Shown: positions 8,406 to 17,051 of the stretch, in pieces
How positions within the stretch are numbered: position 1 is the stretch's first letter
How the letters are laid out: every line of letters starts with the position of its first letter
Source: Planctomycetales bacterium 10988
Lineage (GTDB): Bacteria > Planctomycetota > Planctomycetia > Pirellulales > Pb10988
Assembly (NCBI GenBank): GCA_009664345.1
Contig: CP043547.1
Span: 1,178,001-1,242,000 of the forward strand
DNA: 64,000 nt
Reading direction: 5' to 3'
Made by a program: the position numbers and the translations under genes
Notes under the pieces: generated by a model
Databases searched by the model: none
Seen by the model: the letters and a program-made list of their open reading frames with translations, nothing else
Told to the model about the DNA's origin: nothing

Positions 8406-9491
8406 TTATCGCAAAGCGATGGGGCGAAGTGCGAAGCCTCCCGTGGTTCCTCGAAGCTTGTTTGTCGTACAGATATAACAAAATTCGTAGATCTTTTTCT
8501 GGGCGAGCATTTCGAGATTATGCAATTTCGCCAAGGGGATTCCTTGCTCCACTAAGAGATATTGATGGACCGGCAAAAGGCTTCCGTTTCCATCTTGAGG
8601 GGCTTGAACTTCGACGGAACTATTGTCCGACCCGATCATCATGACCCCGAATTGTTGTACCAAATACTTCGCGGTTCCCAGCGTGATACCGGAGGTATTC
8701 GCATCGAGAAACTCCTGGTTCTCTTTGCTCGCTTCTCCCCACTTTCCAGCCGTTCCGGTTCGAAAAAAGACAATGTCGCCAGGGTTGATGCTCACCTTTT
8801 GGTTTTGCATCGCTTGTTCGACATCCGCCCGCGTGATGCCGTAATTTTTGGGGAGCGGACCATCACCATGCAATGCGGAGATATCCAGGAGGACCGCTCT
8901 AGCGACAATGGGCGGAATACTTGTTGCATCGCACTTTCGAATGCCAAAGTCGCCCCCCCATTCCGCTTCTTTAAAACCATTGTACCAATGATTATCCAAC
9001 CCAACGGTAATTAGGCCGAGACCACTAATCTGCGTTCCGATGCTATCCGAAATGAAAAGTGAAGTACTATGCCAACCGACCCCATTTGGGTTAACTTCCG
9101 GCAAAGTGAAATCCAAATCTCGCTGACGTTTGATTCCTTCCGGCGAACGAAAGGAAATAATTTCGCAAGGGCTGTGGCCAATCCATTGATAGCTATTCCG
9201 ATCGACGGTGACGCCTAAATCGTAGACTTCTCCTTTTTTGACGAGGCTGAGGGCCTTCAATACCGACTTCTCATTCATCACATTGAGAGCGCCCTGCTCG
9301 TCGGCTTTCCCACGACTTTGCCAACCTTCACCCTGCTTCCAGCCGATCTTTTCAGCTTCCGAAGGGGCTGCCGATTCCGGCTTGGGCTGACCGGCCGCTT
9401 GAGGCAAAGGAGCACTGTTCGTCCACCAGAGGACGAACACAAGGCAAGTAATAGACCAAGGGATCCAAGTTCGCAACGCAGGCCCCATCAA
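8406..9491 (-). CDS. Secreted or membrane-anchored cyclase-family protein (kynurenine formamidase fold), probable pseudoenzyme
   Basis: A 361-residue protein with a hydrophobic N-terminus (about residues 8-27) that should send it across the membrane. The rest resembles the cyclase family PF04199, with the WYNGF block, the FFRTGTAGKWG segment and the closing PVHQYLL and LRGTTGGFALRPIAL. Active members carry HxGTHxDxPxH. At the matching site (residues 150-160) this protein reads S-I-GTQISGLGL, so the positions usually His, His, Asp, Pro and His are Ser150, Gln154, Ser156, Leu158 and Leu160. The later ENL glutamate position is His324. Metal binding as in KynB is unlikely. It lies just upstream of speA but 74 bases away, and function is unknown. 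Confidence 0.75.
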   Translation of the reverse strand: MMGPALRTWIPWSITCLVFVLWWTNSAPLPQAAGQPKPESAAPSEAEKIGWKQGEGWQSRGKADEQGALNVMNEKSVLKALSLVKKGEVYDLGVTVDRNSYQWIGHSPCEIISFRSPEGIKRQRDLDFTLPEVNPNGVGWHSTSLFISDSIGTQISGLGLITVGLDNHWYNGFKEAEWGGDFGIRKCDATSIPPIVARAVLLDISALHGDGPLPKNYGITRADVEQAMQNQKVSINPGDIVFFRTGTAGKWGEASKENQEFLDANTSGITLGTAKYLVQQFGVMMIGSDNSSVEVQAPQDGNGSLLPVHQYLLVEQGIPLAKLHNLEMLAQKKIYEFCYICTTNKLRGTTGGFALRPIALR

Positions 9492-9692
9492 TTGACTCCG
9501 TTTTCTCTGGTAGGAAGATTTGCAGGGAGGCTGTGAGCGGGTTCCCGGGGAGAGAAGTTGCCCACCGATGCAAGTTGAGTGATCAACAAGCGTGATTAAT
9601 TTTAGGGAAGAGAAATCATATTCGCAATTCGCAAAGGTCTCTCACTTGCCGGAATTTGCGGTTCTTTCGGGAATCACAAAGGACGAAAGGCC

Positions 9693-10172
9693 TCATTTGG
9701 ATTTCAAAGCTTCGATCGCTTCCAGCACTTTTTGCTCATGCCCATCCACCCGAACCCGCTTCCAAACCTTGGCAACTTTTCCTTCTTGATCAATGAGGAA
9801 GGTGCTTCGCTGAATCCCTAGGCTAATCTTTCCGTACATATTCTTTTCTCGCCAGGCTCCGTATTTCTCAGCGACTTTGTGATTGGTATCAATCAATAAA
9901 GGGAAATTAAGGTTGTATTTATCGCGGAATTTTTGATGGCTCTCTGCATCATCTGGACTCAGTCCAAGCACAACCGCCCCGGCGTCTTTGAGCGGTTTGC
10001 TGATATCTCGGAAAGCACAAGCTTCCTTCGTACACCCTGGCGTGTCATCTTTGGGATAGAAATAGACGACCACAATCTGACCGACTAAATCTTTTAAAGC
10101 AACTTTCTCGCCGGCATCCGATTTCAACGTAAATCGCGGAGCCTTTTCGCCAGTTTCTACCCAATCTCCCAT
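9693..10172 (-). CDS. bcp: Thioredoxin-dependent peroxiredoxin, Bcp/PrxQ type
   Basis: A 159-residue cytosolic peroxidase that reduces hydrogen peroxide and organic hydroperoxides using thioredoxin. The signature YPKDDTPGCTKEAC contains the peroxidatic Cys47 and the resolving Cys52, five residues apart as in PrxQ. The later block GIQRSTFLID is also typical. Length is normal. It starts 31 bases after the TauE/SafE gene ends on the same strand, so the two are probably co-transcribed. Confidence 0.95.
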   Translation of the reverse strand: MGDWVETGEKAPRFTLKSDAGEKVALKDLVGQIVVVYFYPKDDTPGCTKEACAFRDISKPLKDAGAVVLGLSPDDAESHQKFRDKYNLNFPLLIDTNHKVAEKYGAWREKNMYGKISLGIQRSTFLIDQEGKVAKVWKRVRVDGHEQKVLEAIEALKSK

Positions 10173-10203
10173 GATGTTCCCTCTCGCTTTCTATATGTTT
10201 GAT

Positions 10204-11067
10204 TTAAAAAAGTGTTGGAAATAATCGAATGCCAACCATGATCGCGGCACCGAGAACGACTAAAGTAAAATATCCTCGCAACCGCCGGGCCGCCCATCGT
10301 TCTCCTAAAATCGAACCTATTTTTGCTCCGATCGTTCCGCCAACTAACAGCAGACAAACTAAGCGAAGATCGACGTTTCCTTGCCAAGCATGTCCACACG
10401 TTGCGACCGATGCGGAAAACCACGTTAAAGCCAGTGCGGCGGAAATGGCTTCATGGGTTGAAATGCCAAGCAAAAAGATAAACGCCGGCACAAGAACGAC
10501 CCCGCCTCCGATTCCCATTCCACCACTTAAAAAACCGATCAGCGTCGCCAGTAGTCCCAGGATCGGAAGCGAACATTGTTTGTTTTTTAGTTCAGGAAAA
10601 GTGGCAATCGGGGGAAGTTGTAATTTGCTCAGAAAACCCTTCGATCGTTGACTTCGATCTTTGGTGGCAAAAATCCACTCCGAAGAGAAAAGGAGCGTGA
10701 GGCTACAAAGCAGCACGAAATAGCTAATTAAAAGAATCTGATCGACTTCGGGGCCTTCCGCCCAATCAAGAAATACAAATCCCCAATAAAGCCCCACCAA
10801 AAGTCCCCCGATCATTGTGACGGGTAATTGAAGAATCAGATGGCGGCCTTCATAACGATGCAGTAACCCGGTTGTTGCTGGTCCCAACATTTGACAGATC
10901 GTCGCCCCGAGGGCCAGAGGTCCGGGGATTCCTGCGAGAATATTCAAGGCAGGCACCATGAGAAATCCCCCACCTACGCCAAACATGCCGGACAACAGAC
11001 CGACGAGCAAGCCAAGAAGCAAGACGATGGAGCTTTGCCCCATGGTGAGATCGGGCATGGTGATCAA
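10204..11067 (-). CDS. TauE/SafE-family membrane permease
   Basis: A 287-residue protein with about eight membrane helices in two repeats. Each repeat begins with the family's glycine-rich pattern: GMFGVGGGFLMVPALNIL near residue 25 and SGGMGIGGGVVLVPAFIFL near residue 180. Family members export or import sulfite, sulfoacetate, taurine-derived or other organic anions, and the substrate cannot be predicted here. The start used is ATG 11067; the in-frame ATG at 11058 is an alternative. It precedes the bcp gene by 31 bases on the same strand. Confidence 0.88.
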   Translation of the reverse strand: MITMPDLTMGQSSIVLLLGLLVGLLSGMFGVGGGFLMVPALNILAGIPGPLALGATICQMLGPATTGLLHRYEGRHLILQLPVTMIGGLLVGLYWGFVFLDWAEGPEVDQILLISYFVLLCSLTLLFSSEWIFATKDRSQRSKGFLSKLQLPPIATFPELKNKQCSLPILGLLATLIGFLSGGMGIGGGVVLVPAFIFLLGISTHEAISAALALTWFSASVATCGHAWQGNVDLRLVCLLLVGGTIGAKIGSILGERWAARRLRGYFTLVVLGAAIMVGIRLFPTLF

Positions 11068-11158
11068 TGGGTGCTGGGGAAATTAGGAACGAATGGCACT
11101 CGGAGGAACGGTTTTTGCGAGGAAAAGCTTCAACATTGATATCAAAACATTCGGAGCG

Positions 11159-11311
11159 TCAAATTTGGTAATCCATAAAATTAGAAGTCTTCCGACGGCG
11201 GCGTTTCTGGCGATTTTGCCATCGGCTGAAGACCCAATGGATAGCCCATCCCCAAGCAATGGGAATGACCAGAGAAAGGATCACCCAAGACCCTCGTTCG
11301 ATCCAGACCAT
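11159..11311 (-). CDS. Small single-pass membrane protein (hypothetical, 50 aa)
   Basis: A short frame encoding one tryptophan-rich hydrophobic segment (residues about 8-28, GSWVILSLVIPIAWGWAIHW) followed by a strongly basic tail (residues 30-41, RWQNRQKRRRRK). This positive-inside layout is what a small anchored protein would show. It lies 91 bases upstream of the TauE/SafE gene on the same strand. No good Shine-Dalgarno site is visible and the upstream stop leaves ATG 11311 as the only normal start, so it could be chance. Confidence 0.4.
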   Translation of the reverse strand: MVWIERGSWVILSLVIPIAWGWAIHWVFSRWQNRQKRRRRKTSNFMDYQI

Positions 11312-11465
11312 GTTTTGAATCCATCTGCTGGGGAGAGTGCAAGTATCTCATCTAGACAATAGCTTCCGGTGGAAAGCTGGTTATGATTGTAATGAAACCG
11401 TTTGCCCTTGGTAAGCTGCAATGCGAAAGCAGGCGGACCTGAAGCAGAAAGATGAGGAAGACAAG

Positions 11466-11828
11466 ATGTCACTTTTAGTAATTACAGCGGATATGATGTT
11501 TGGTTCGCAAATTCGGGTTACGACCAAACAGTTGGACGTTCCTGTGCAATTGATCGCTACTCAGAAACGGCTTCCCTCCCCAGAGGAAGTGGATTCCCAG
11601 GTCATTCTGATTGATCTCGAATTCCCTTATCCAGAACTATTGGATTGGATCGCGGAAGTTCGCCGGCTGAATCATTCACTGGAAAAAATGCTTGCCTTCG
11701 GGCCTCATGTTCATACGGAAAAGCTAGCAGCAGCCAAGGAGGCAGGGTGTGATGAAGTCTGGCCTCGTGGGAAGATGGTCACTTCCTTACGAGGACTTCT
11801 AGAAAGTTGGCAGCAACAGAATCGTTAA
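11466..11828 (+). CDS. Receiver-like single-domain protein (hypothetical)
   Basis: A 120-residue protein with the alternating beta-alpha pattern of a response-regulator receiver or flavodoxin-like fold: SLLVITADMMFGSQI, VILIDLEFPYPELLDWI, KMLAFGPHVHTEKLAAAKEAGCDEVWPRG. The segment VILIDLE places Asp at the position where receivers are phosphorylated, and the C-terminal AAAKEAGCDEV is typical of receivers, but the N-terminal acidic pair is missing. It may be a pseudo-receiver. Start ATG 11466 follows GAGGAAG; a further ATG at 11421 would add 15 charged residues. The stop overlaps the stop of the convergent gene. Confidence 0.7.
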   Translation: MSLLVITADMMFGSQIRVTTKQLDVPVQLIATQKRLPSPEEVDSQVILIDLEFPYPELLDWIAEVRRLNHSLEKMLAFGPHVHTEKLAAAKEAGCDEVWPRGKMVTSLRGLLESWQQQNR

Positions 11829-13105
11829 GTCGTGGAATTCTGCTCGGGACTGCCGGTTCCGATGGCGGAAAGCCCACTTGCAATTCCCTCTAAAGGAGGC
11901 AAATCCTCGAATTGATCTTCATGCTCGATATGAATGTCATCGATTTCAGTGCCGTCGTTGTCTTGTCGCAACAAGAGATAAACCGCCGTCGCCGCCGTCC
12001 AAAAGTAACTCAATGCATAACCGAGTAATAATAGATAGAGGACACAATACCAAACGACGATGATCATCGCGCCGGCATAACCGGGTTGCTTGATCGTCTC
12101 AGAGGTACCGTTCTCGGAAACCAACCAATCCCCACCTAGCAAATGTTGAGCGATCGGTGGAAAGAGTTCCACAATTTGCTTGATCCGTTCTTCTCCGGCT
12201 CCCCAGGTCGCCGCCCAGAGGCAGAAATACCCAACAAGGTAGAAGAACCAACTTACCAAGATCCAAGTCAATGCCCCGAATCCAATCGCTAACGTAACAT
12301 AAAACAGAAAGGAAAACGGTCGTTGATAGACATAATTAAAGGAACGGCTGAGAGCATCGAAGGCATCGCTTCCTTCCACACCGATCGTGGCCCACATCAA
12401 TGGCCATCCCAACGCAGTTCCAATAAATAAAAGGGCGAGAAACACCGCTCCCAACAGGTGCAAAGGCCATAAGATTCCCGCAATGAGCAACCCGACATCC
12501 GTTTGCATCATCAGGCCGATCAACCCTAGCAACACCGTCAGGCCAATCATTCCACTTAATGGATAAAGAGGAGCGGTAAAATAGCCCATCCATTTTTGTA
12601 AAGAATGTTGAAACCCTTCACCCAGGGAGGTTCGTTCTTCGCGGCCCAATTGTAAAGCAGCCATCCGCACGAGGACTCCGCCGGAAAGACTCCAAACAAC
12701 CAAGGCCCACAACCCGCAAAGCGAATAAAACAAAAGTCCCCAGAAATCAAATTCCAAAGAGAAAAGCTGACGGAAAGGGGCGGTCAGGAGTTGCCAGGCG
12801 CCGAAGATGGGATAAAAAACTGGTTGAAACAAGGAGGTGACTGGATTATCCGGCCCGGCTTGCGGAACCGATGCCTGCTCCCAGGGCCAGAATTGATAGG
12901 CTTCAAACCTGGAATTCCCGAGGATGCTTCCGCCAAACAACCAAGCTAAGCCCCACCAACCAGCGATCATGATCATCAATGACGAGGCCGAAAGGAACAG
13001 CTTGCGAAATTCAATCGCCACCGGAAAGGTCTGCAAAATCAAACGAAACCAGGGAAAAATCTCTCGCCAGACGATACGTCGAATTGTTCCCGGTTCCTCG
13101 GGCAT
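11825..13105 (-). CDS. Polytopic membrane protein (hypothetical)
   Basis: A 426-residue protein with about seven to eight hydrophobic segments, among them ASSLMIMIAGWWGLAWLFG near residue 45, LFYSLCGLWALVVWSL near 125, a pair near 190-245 and two near the C-terminus. The C-terminal 45 residues are acidic and cytoplasmic in character (DIHIEHEDQFEDLPPLEG). The pattern SDAFDALSRSFNYVYQRP recalls the membrane proteins of the YIP1/DUF4013-like group, in which a cytosolic helix lies between membrane helices, but I cannot name the family. No catalytic motif is seen. Confidence 0.75.
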   Translation of the reverse strand: MPEEPGTIRRIVWREIFPWFRLILQTFPVAIEFRKLFLSASSLMIMIAGWWGLAWLFGGSILGNSRFEAYQFWPWEQASVPQAGPDNPVTSLFQPVFYPIFGAWQLLTAPFRQLFSLEFDFWGLLFYSLCGLWALVVWSLSGGVLVRMAALQLGREERTSLGEGFQHSLQKWMGYFTAPLYPLSGMIGLTVLLGLIGLMMQTDVGLLIAGILWPLHLLGAVFLALLFIGTALGWPLMWATIGVEGSDAFDALSRSFNYVYQRPFSFLFYVTLAIGFGALTWILVSWFFYLVGYFCLWAATWGAGEERIKQIVELFPPIAQHLLGGDWLVSENGTSETIKQPGYAGAMIIVVWYCVLYLLLLGYALSYFWTAATAVYLLLRQDNDGTEIDDIHIEHEDQFEDLPPLEGIASGLSAIGTGSPEQNSTT

Positions 13106-13582
13106 CTGCCAATCTCCTCACAAAACTTGTCACGCCAACCATGTGTTCTTTGTTAAAAAAGCGAAAAGGATCCCCCTTCCGCTTTGAATATTAGGTCTAA
13201 GGTTCTCCAGTTATACTCATTTCTCCAGGGGAAGAAACGGCTTCTTTCAGAAATCCCTTGCAAATCTGTCAATCGGGCGACGCATTATACGTCTCTCAAC
13301 TCATCACACAACCACGAATCTTCGCCTTGGGATGAATTGCAGCCCGGAGACTTCCTCAGAGAATTGAGAAAAAGTCCCAGAAGAAGCTGAGTGGAAGTTT
13401 CCAGGACCCTTTTCAAAAGCGATCTTTTTTTTTAGACTTACTGATAAGTCCATTTCGATGGAATAATTTTTTGAAGTCATGCGTTTATTGATGGTAAGTA
13501 TTCAACGTTTGACTTTGTTGTAGTTTGGTTTGGTGCATCTGGGTCTTCATCCTCCCAGAACAAGAATGTAGGGGTAAGATCA
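13106..13582. other. Intergenic region between divergent genes
   Basis: About 480 bases without a convincing gene. The frame at 13184-13390 lacks any recognisable character. The segment should hold the promoters for the membrane protein (left) and the S1-domain protein (right). Just before the S1 gene the sequence has AGGGG about 8 bases ahead of the ATG, a good ribosome site. No terminator or repeat was seen. Confidence 0.4.
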
Positions 13583-15289
13583 ATGAGTAGCGAAGTGCCG
13601 CAAACTCCCGCCGGCCAACCCGCTCCGGATTCCGAGACTCGCGTGAAAGAACCGAACGAGTCACCTGTCGAGCAAGAGCAAACCCCTGCAGAATCGGCCG
13701 AAGCGAACACCTCGGAATCACAACCGGAAACGCCGGAAGACACCGCCGAGGCGACGACTACCGAATCCACCGCTGCTCCGGTTGGGGAAGCCTCTTCCGA
13801 ACTAGAGGTTCCTGCGGAAAGTCCCGCGGTTGAAGCACCGGCTGACGAAGGGGCAAGCAGTGAAGAGCCTCCACAAGAAGAAGCCAAGATTAAGATTGGC
13901 TCTCAACGTGATGGGGCAAGTCAAGAAGTTTCCGCGACTCCCACTGTGGCTCCCACTCCGCTTCCTCCTGTCGAGGAGTTGCTGGAGTCCCAAGATGGAA
14001 CCCCAGCTGGTTCCACTTCCAAGCCTGATACACCTGCTCAAAAAACTCCGCTTCCAAATCTGAGAGAATCGGATGCTGAAATCGAAAGCGAACTTTCCGA
14101 AGCGATCGGTTCGCAATCCCTGGAACAAATGTTGGCGAAACCTGCCGATTCCAAAGAAGGAGCAGACGCCAAAGGGGAACGTCTTCGTGCCCGAGTCCTG
14201 AAAATCCACGGCGATAATGTCTTCGCGGATATCAAGAAACGAAATGAAGGGGTCTTCGCCCTCAAGCAATTTGGCGATCAACCCCCGAAGATTGGTGACT
14301 ATATCGATGCGGCAGTTGAAAGCTTCGATGAAGAAGAAGGTCTTTACAAACTTCGCCGTCCTAACAAGGCGGTGGAAGCCGAAGAATGGGAAGAATTGAC
14401 TGTTGGAACAGTGGTTTCGACCTACGTTGTCGGATTAGTGAAAGGGGGCCTTGAGGCACGCGTTGGCAAAATCCGAGGGTTTATTCCAGCCAGCCAAACT
14501 TCTCTAATTCGCGTTGAAGACCTTTCCGAATTCCTCGGTCAAACCTTTGATTGCCTCGTTACCGAAAGTAAACCGCAACGCCGCAATCTGGTCCTTAGCC
14601 GCCGAAAAATTCTCGAACGAGAACGTGACGAAGCCCGTAAGAAATTGCTGGAAAGCCTTGAAGCTGGGCAAACCATTGAAGGAACCGTCCGCACAATTAA
14701 AGACTTTGGGGCTTTTGTTGATCTAGGCGGGGTCGATGGCCTGTTGCCTGTCAGCCAATTGAGTTGGGCTCGCGTTCGACACCCCAAAGACTTGCTGGAA
14801 GTTGGCCAAGGGGTCAAGGTGAAGATTCAAAAGATCGATCCCAAGACCCGAAAAATCAGCCTTAGCTTGCGGGATTTAGAAGCCAACCCTTGGAGCGATG
14901 TCGAATCAAAATACCCTGTTGGCGAAAACGTCAAAGGGAAAGTGACCAAAATCATTCAACACGGGGCTTTGCTTGAATTAGAGCCGGCCGTTGAAGGAAT
15001 GATCCATATTTCCGAACTTGATTACACCCATGTCAAACGAGTCGGAGATGTCGTCAAGGAAGGCCAAGAGCTGGAAGTTCAAGTCCTTTCCGTCGATCCT
15101 TCCAAACGCCGCATCGCTCTTTCGCTCAAGGCGACCAAAACCGCCCCTGAGCCGAAAGAGGATGAAACTTATGGAAAAGTTCCTGACGGGAAAAATGCTC
15201 CTAAGGTCAAAAAGAAACGAAATGCCCCGCTCAAAGGCGGTTTAAAAGGGGGCGATTCCGATGGTTCCCAATTTGGTCTCAAATGGTAA
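13583..15289 (+). CDS. S1 RNA-binding domain protein (ribosomal protein S1-like) with long acidic N-terminus
   Basis: A 568-residue RNA-binding protein. Residues 1-190 are low-complexity and rich in Glu, Ser, Thr, Pro and Ala. Four S1/OB-fold repeats follow at about 199-260, 273-342, 363-431 and 447-517; repeats three and four are the most canonical (GTVRTIKDFGAFVDLGG and GKVTKIIQHGALLELEP). The tail is basic (KVKKKRNAPLKGG). Bacterial S1 proteins usually have four to six repeats and bind mRNA on the 30S subunit, so this is probably the S1 homologue or a paralogue. The gene is monocistronic. Confidence 0.88.
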   Translation: MSSEVPQTPAGQPAPDSETRVKEPNESPVEQEQTPAESAEANTSESQPETPEDTAEATTTESTAAPVGEASSELEVPAESPAVEAPADEGASSEEPPQEEAKIKIGSQRDGASQEVSATPTVAPTPLPPVEELLESQDGTPAGSTSKPDTPAQKTPLPNLRESDAEIESELSEAIGSQSLEQMLAKPADSKEGADAKGERLRARVLKIHGDNVFADIKKRNEGVFALKQFGDQPPKIGDYIDAAVESFDEEEGLYKLRRPNKAVEAEEWEELTVGTVVSTYVVGLVKGGLEARVGKIRGFIPASQTSLIRVEDLSEFLGQTFDCLVTESKPQRRNLVLSRRKILERERDEARKKLLESLEAGQTIEGTVRTIKDFGAFVDLGGVDGLLPVSQLSWARVRHPKDLLEVGQGVKVKIQKIDPKTRKISLSLRDLEANPWSDVESKYPVGENVKGKVTKIIQHGALLELEPAVEGMIHISELDYTHVKRVGDVVKEGQELEVQVLSVDPSKRRIALSLKATKTAPEPKEDETYGKVPDGKNAPKVKKKRNAPLKGGLKGGDSDGSQFGLKW

Positions 15290-15373
15290 CTTTACTCTGA
15301 CTTTTCCGCATGGTAGTCTATTTTTAGATTTTGGCGGAAGTCAGTTATTGTTCTCCATTTGAATCGAGAATCC

Positions 15374-16786
15374 ATGAAGCCTACCATTGCATCTTTACTT
15401 TTGCTTTCGGTAGGCTTTTTTTCTGGACTCTCCCCCGAGTTCACCTTCGCCCAAGCGAAACTCCGTCCGCAATATCTCAAGGTTGCCGGAGAGTATTACG
15501 ATCATTTGCTCTCACAAACGCAATCCCATTCGTCGGCAATTCCGTGGTGGGGAGTCAAGTCGGATTTCTTGACTACCACGATTCAAGCCAAATCCTCCCT
15601 TTGGCCTCTTCCCACGAATGCTCCCCAGAAACAGGCCAATCTTGCCTACGAACTTTCGATTCTCCATGGGATGCGGGTGCTGGCGGAGTTGACCGATCGA
15701 GGTAGCTATCGACTTGCTTCCAATCGCTATCTTTCGTTCTACCTTCAACAAGGTTTCCCGAAAGGCTCCAATCGACTGGCCTGGGGGAAGGCAAATTACT
15801 TTGATTTTGCTAAAAATTGCCCTGTCTGTGATTCCTCAGAAAGTCTTTCGATCTTTAACCGTCCGGTTCCTTGGGAGATGCTGTGGGATGTTTCACCGGA
15901 GCGAACCAAGCTAGTCATTCTCGACTTGGAATCTCAGTTGCAACCGCTCTGGCCGGTCCAAGCTTCTGAGTCGAAAAAGGAAATTCCGAGTGCGGACATC
16001 CCTAAGATCAGTGCCGTTCAAATCGGAATCTCCATGCAAGCCTTTGCTTTTCTTTATCACAAGTCCGGCGACTTGCACTGGCTTCAGCGAGCGCGGCATT
16101 GTGGGGACCTTTTGAATCAATCTCAAAAGAAAAATCAATCAACGCAAGGAAACCTCCAATGGCAACATTCCTTTGACCAAGTAACGGTTGCCTATTGTTT
16201 TATGAAGAGTTGGCGAGAGGTTGCAGGAGAACAGAATTGGGGGGGCTCCGCTAAAGAAATGATCCTCGCTTTCGATCAATCTGCATTCGAGGACGAGGAA
16301 GGTCGTTGGAACTCCGTGGATTGGAATGCGGAATCTCACCCGATTCCTTGCTGGGAAAGCCTTCGCTCTTCGGAGGTAGATTTCACCGAACCATCGGTCG
16401 GAGAACTGGGAAGAATCGCCGCTTATGTCGGGGGAGTTACCCGAGACCAACGGTGTCTGAATATTGCGAATCGAGCCTTCCAACAACTTGAAAGAGCTCC
16501 CATTCCTACACGGATGGATCTGCATTGCGGCGCAACGGGCTTGGGGCTTGCCTTGGATTTGTACGATCTCCAAGGCGAAAAGCGGTATTTGGAATTTGCG
16601 AGCAAGATCGCTCAAGCACTTCACAAACAGGATGCCCTTCGATTCGCCATGAGCCCCACCCAAACAGAACAAAATTCAGCAGGGCTGCAAAGGAGTCATG
16701 TCGGAGATGTCCTTCTCGGCCTGATCCGGTTGGATCACCGTACGTTGCGGATGCGATCCGTTCGCACCACCGATTGGACGTACTAA
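15374..16786 (+). CDS. Secreted protein, possible alpha/alpha-toroid fold (hypothetical)
   Basis: A 470-residue protein with a signal peptide (MKPTIASLLLLSVGFFSGL, ending near FTFAQA). The body consists of helix pairs with aromatic and Gly residues, for example ELSILHGMRVLAELT, YLSFYLQQGFPKG, MQAFAFLYHKSGDLHWLQRARHCGDLL and GATGLGLALDLYDLQGEKRYLEFASKIA. This looks like the six-hairpin fold of secreted glycan-degrading enzymes or lectin-like proteins, but I cannot identify catalytic acids with certainty. I choose ATG 15374 over the TTG at 15359 because the signal peptide then begins normally. It starts 84 bases after the S1 gene and its stop overlaps the next, convergent gene. Confidence 0.7.
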   Translation: MKPTIASLLLLSVGFFSGLSPEFTFAQAKLRPQYLKVAGEYYDHLLSQTQSHSSAIPWWGVKSDFLTTTIQAKSSLWPLPTNAPQKQANLAYELSILHGMRVLAELTDRGSYRLASNRYLSFYLQQGFPKGSNRLAWGKANYFDFAKNCPVCDSSESLSIFNRPVPWEMLWDVSPERTKLVILDLESQLQPLWPVQASESKKEIPSADIPKISAVQIGISMQAFAFLYHKSGDLHWLQRARHCGDLLNQSQKKNQSTQGNLQWQHSFDQVTVAYCFMKSWREVAGEQNWGGSAKEMILAFDQSAFEDEEGRWNSVDWNAESHPIPCWESLRSSEVDFTEPSVGELGRIAAYVGGVTRDQRCLNIANRAFQQLERAPIPTRMDLHCGATGLGLALDLYDLQGEKRYLEFASKIAQALHKQDALRFAMSPTQTEQNSAGLQRSHVGDVLLGLIRLDHRTLRMRSVRTTDWTY

Positions 16787-16953
16787 CTCTCTTTCAGCTT
16801 TTCGATTTGTGCTTCCATCTCAGCGATCTCCTTCTCAAATCGCTCCACTTCACTTGGATCGTCCATTTGTTGCCGTGCCCCGGAAAGCTGCTTTTGGGCA
16901 GTTTGAATTTTCGTACGTAGGAGCTGAATCTTTTTCTTCGCCTTTTTATCCAT
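16783..16953 (-). CDS. Small coiled-coil protein (hypothetical, 56 aa)
   Basis: A 56-residue highly charged protein beginning MDKKAKKKIQLL and continuing with heptad-like positions (VERFEKEIAEMEAQIEKLKES), predicted to be an almost unbroken helix or coiled coil. Composition is unlike a chance frame: almost no Cys, Pro, Gly or Trp. It ends in TAG sharing three bases with the stop of the convergent secreted-protein gene. The Shine-Dalgarno site is weak. I recall similar short coiled-coil proteins in planctomycetes but cannot name one. Confidence 0.6.
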   Translation of the reverse strand: MDKKAKKKIQLLRTKIQTAQKQLSGARQQMDDPSEVERFEKEIAEMEAQIEKLKES

Positions 16954-17051
16954 TCTTAACTTTCAAAATAATTGCTTGGAATCTCAGTTGGGAACCTGGC
17001 ACTATTAAAGTGGATAAGCTGCAAAATTGCAAAAGGCAATGGAAAAACAGA

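Noticed and set aside
13477-13887. 136-residue Ser/Ala-rich frame on the minus strand
   Set aside because: It is the antisense of the repetitive Glu/Ser/Pro-rich N-terminus of the S1 gene, whose codon bias creates open antisense frames.
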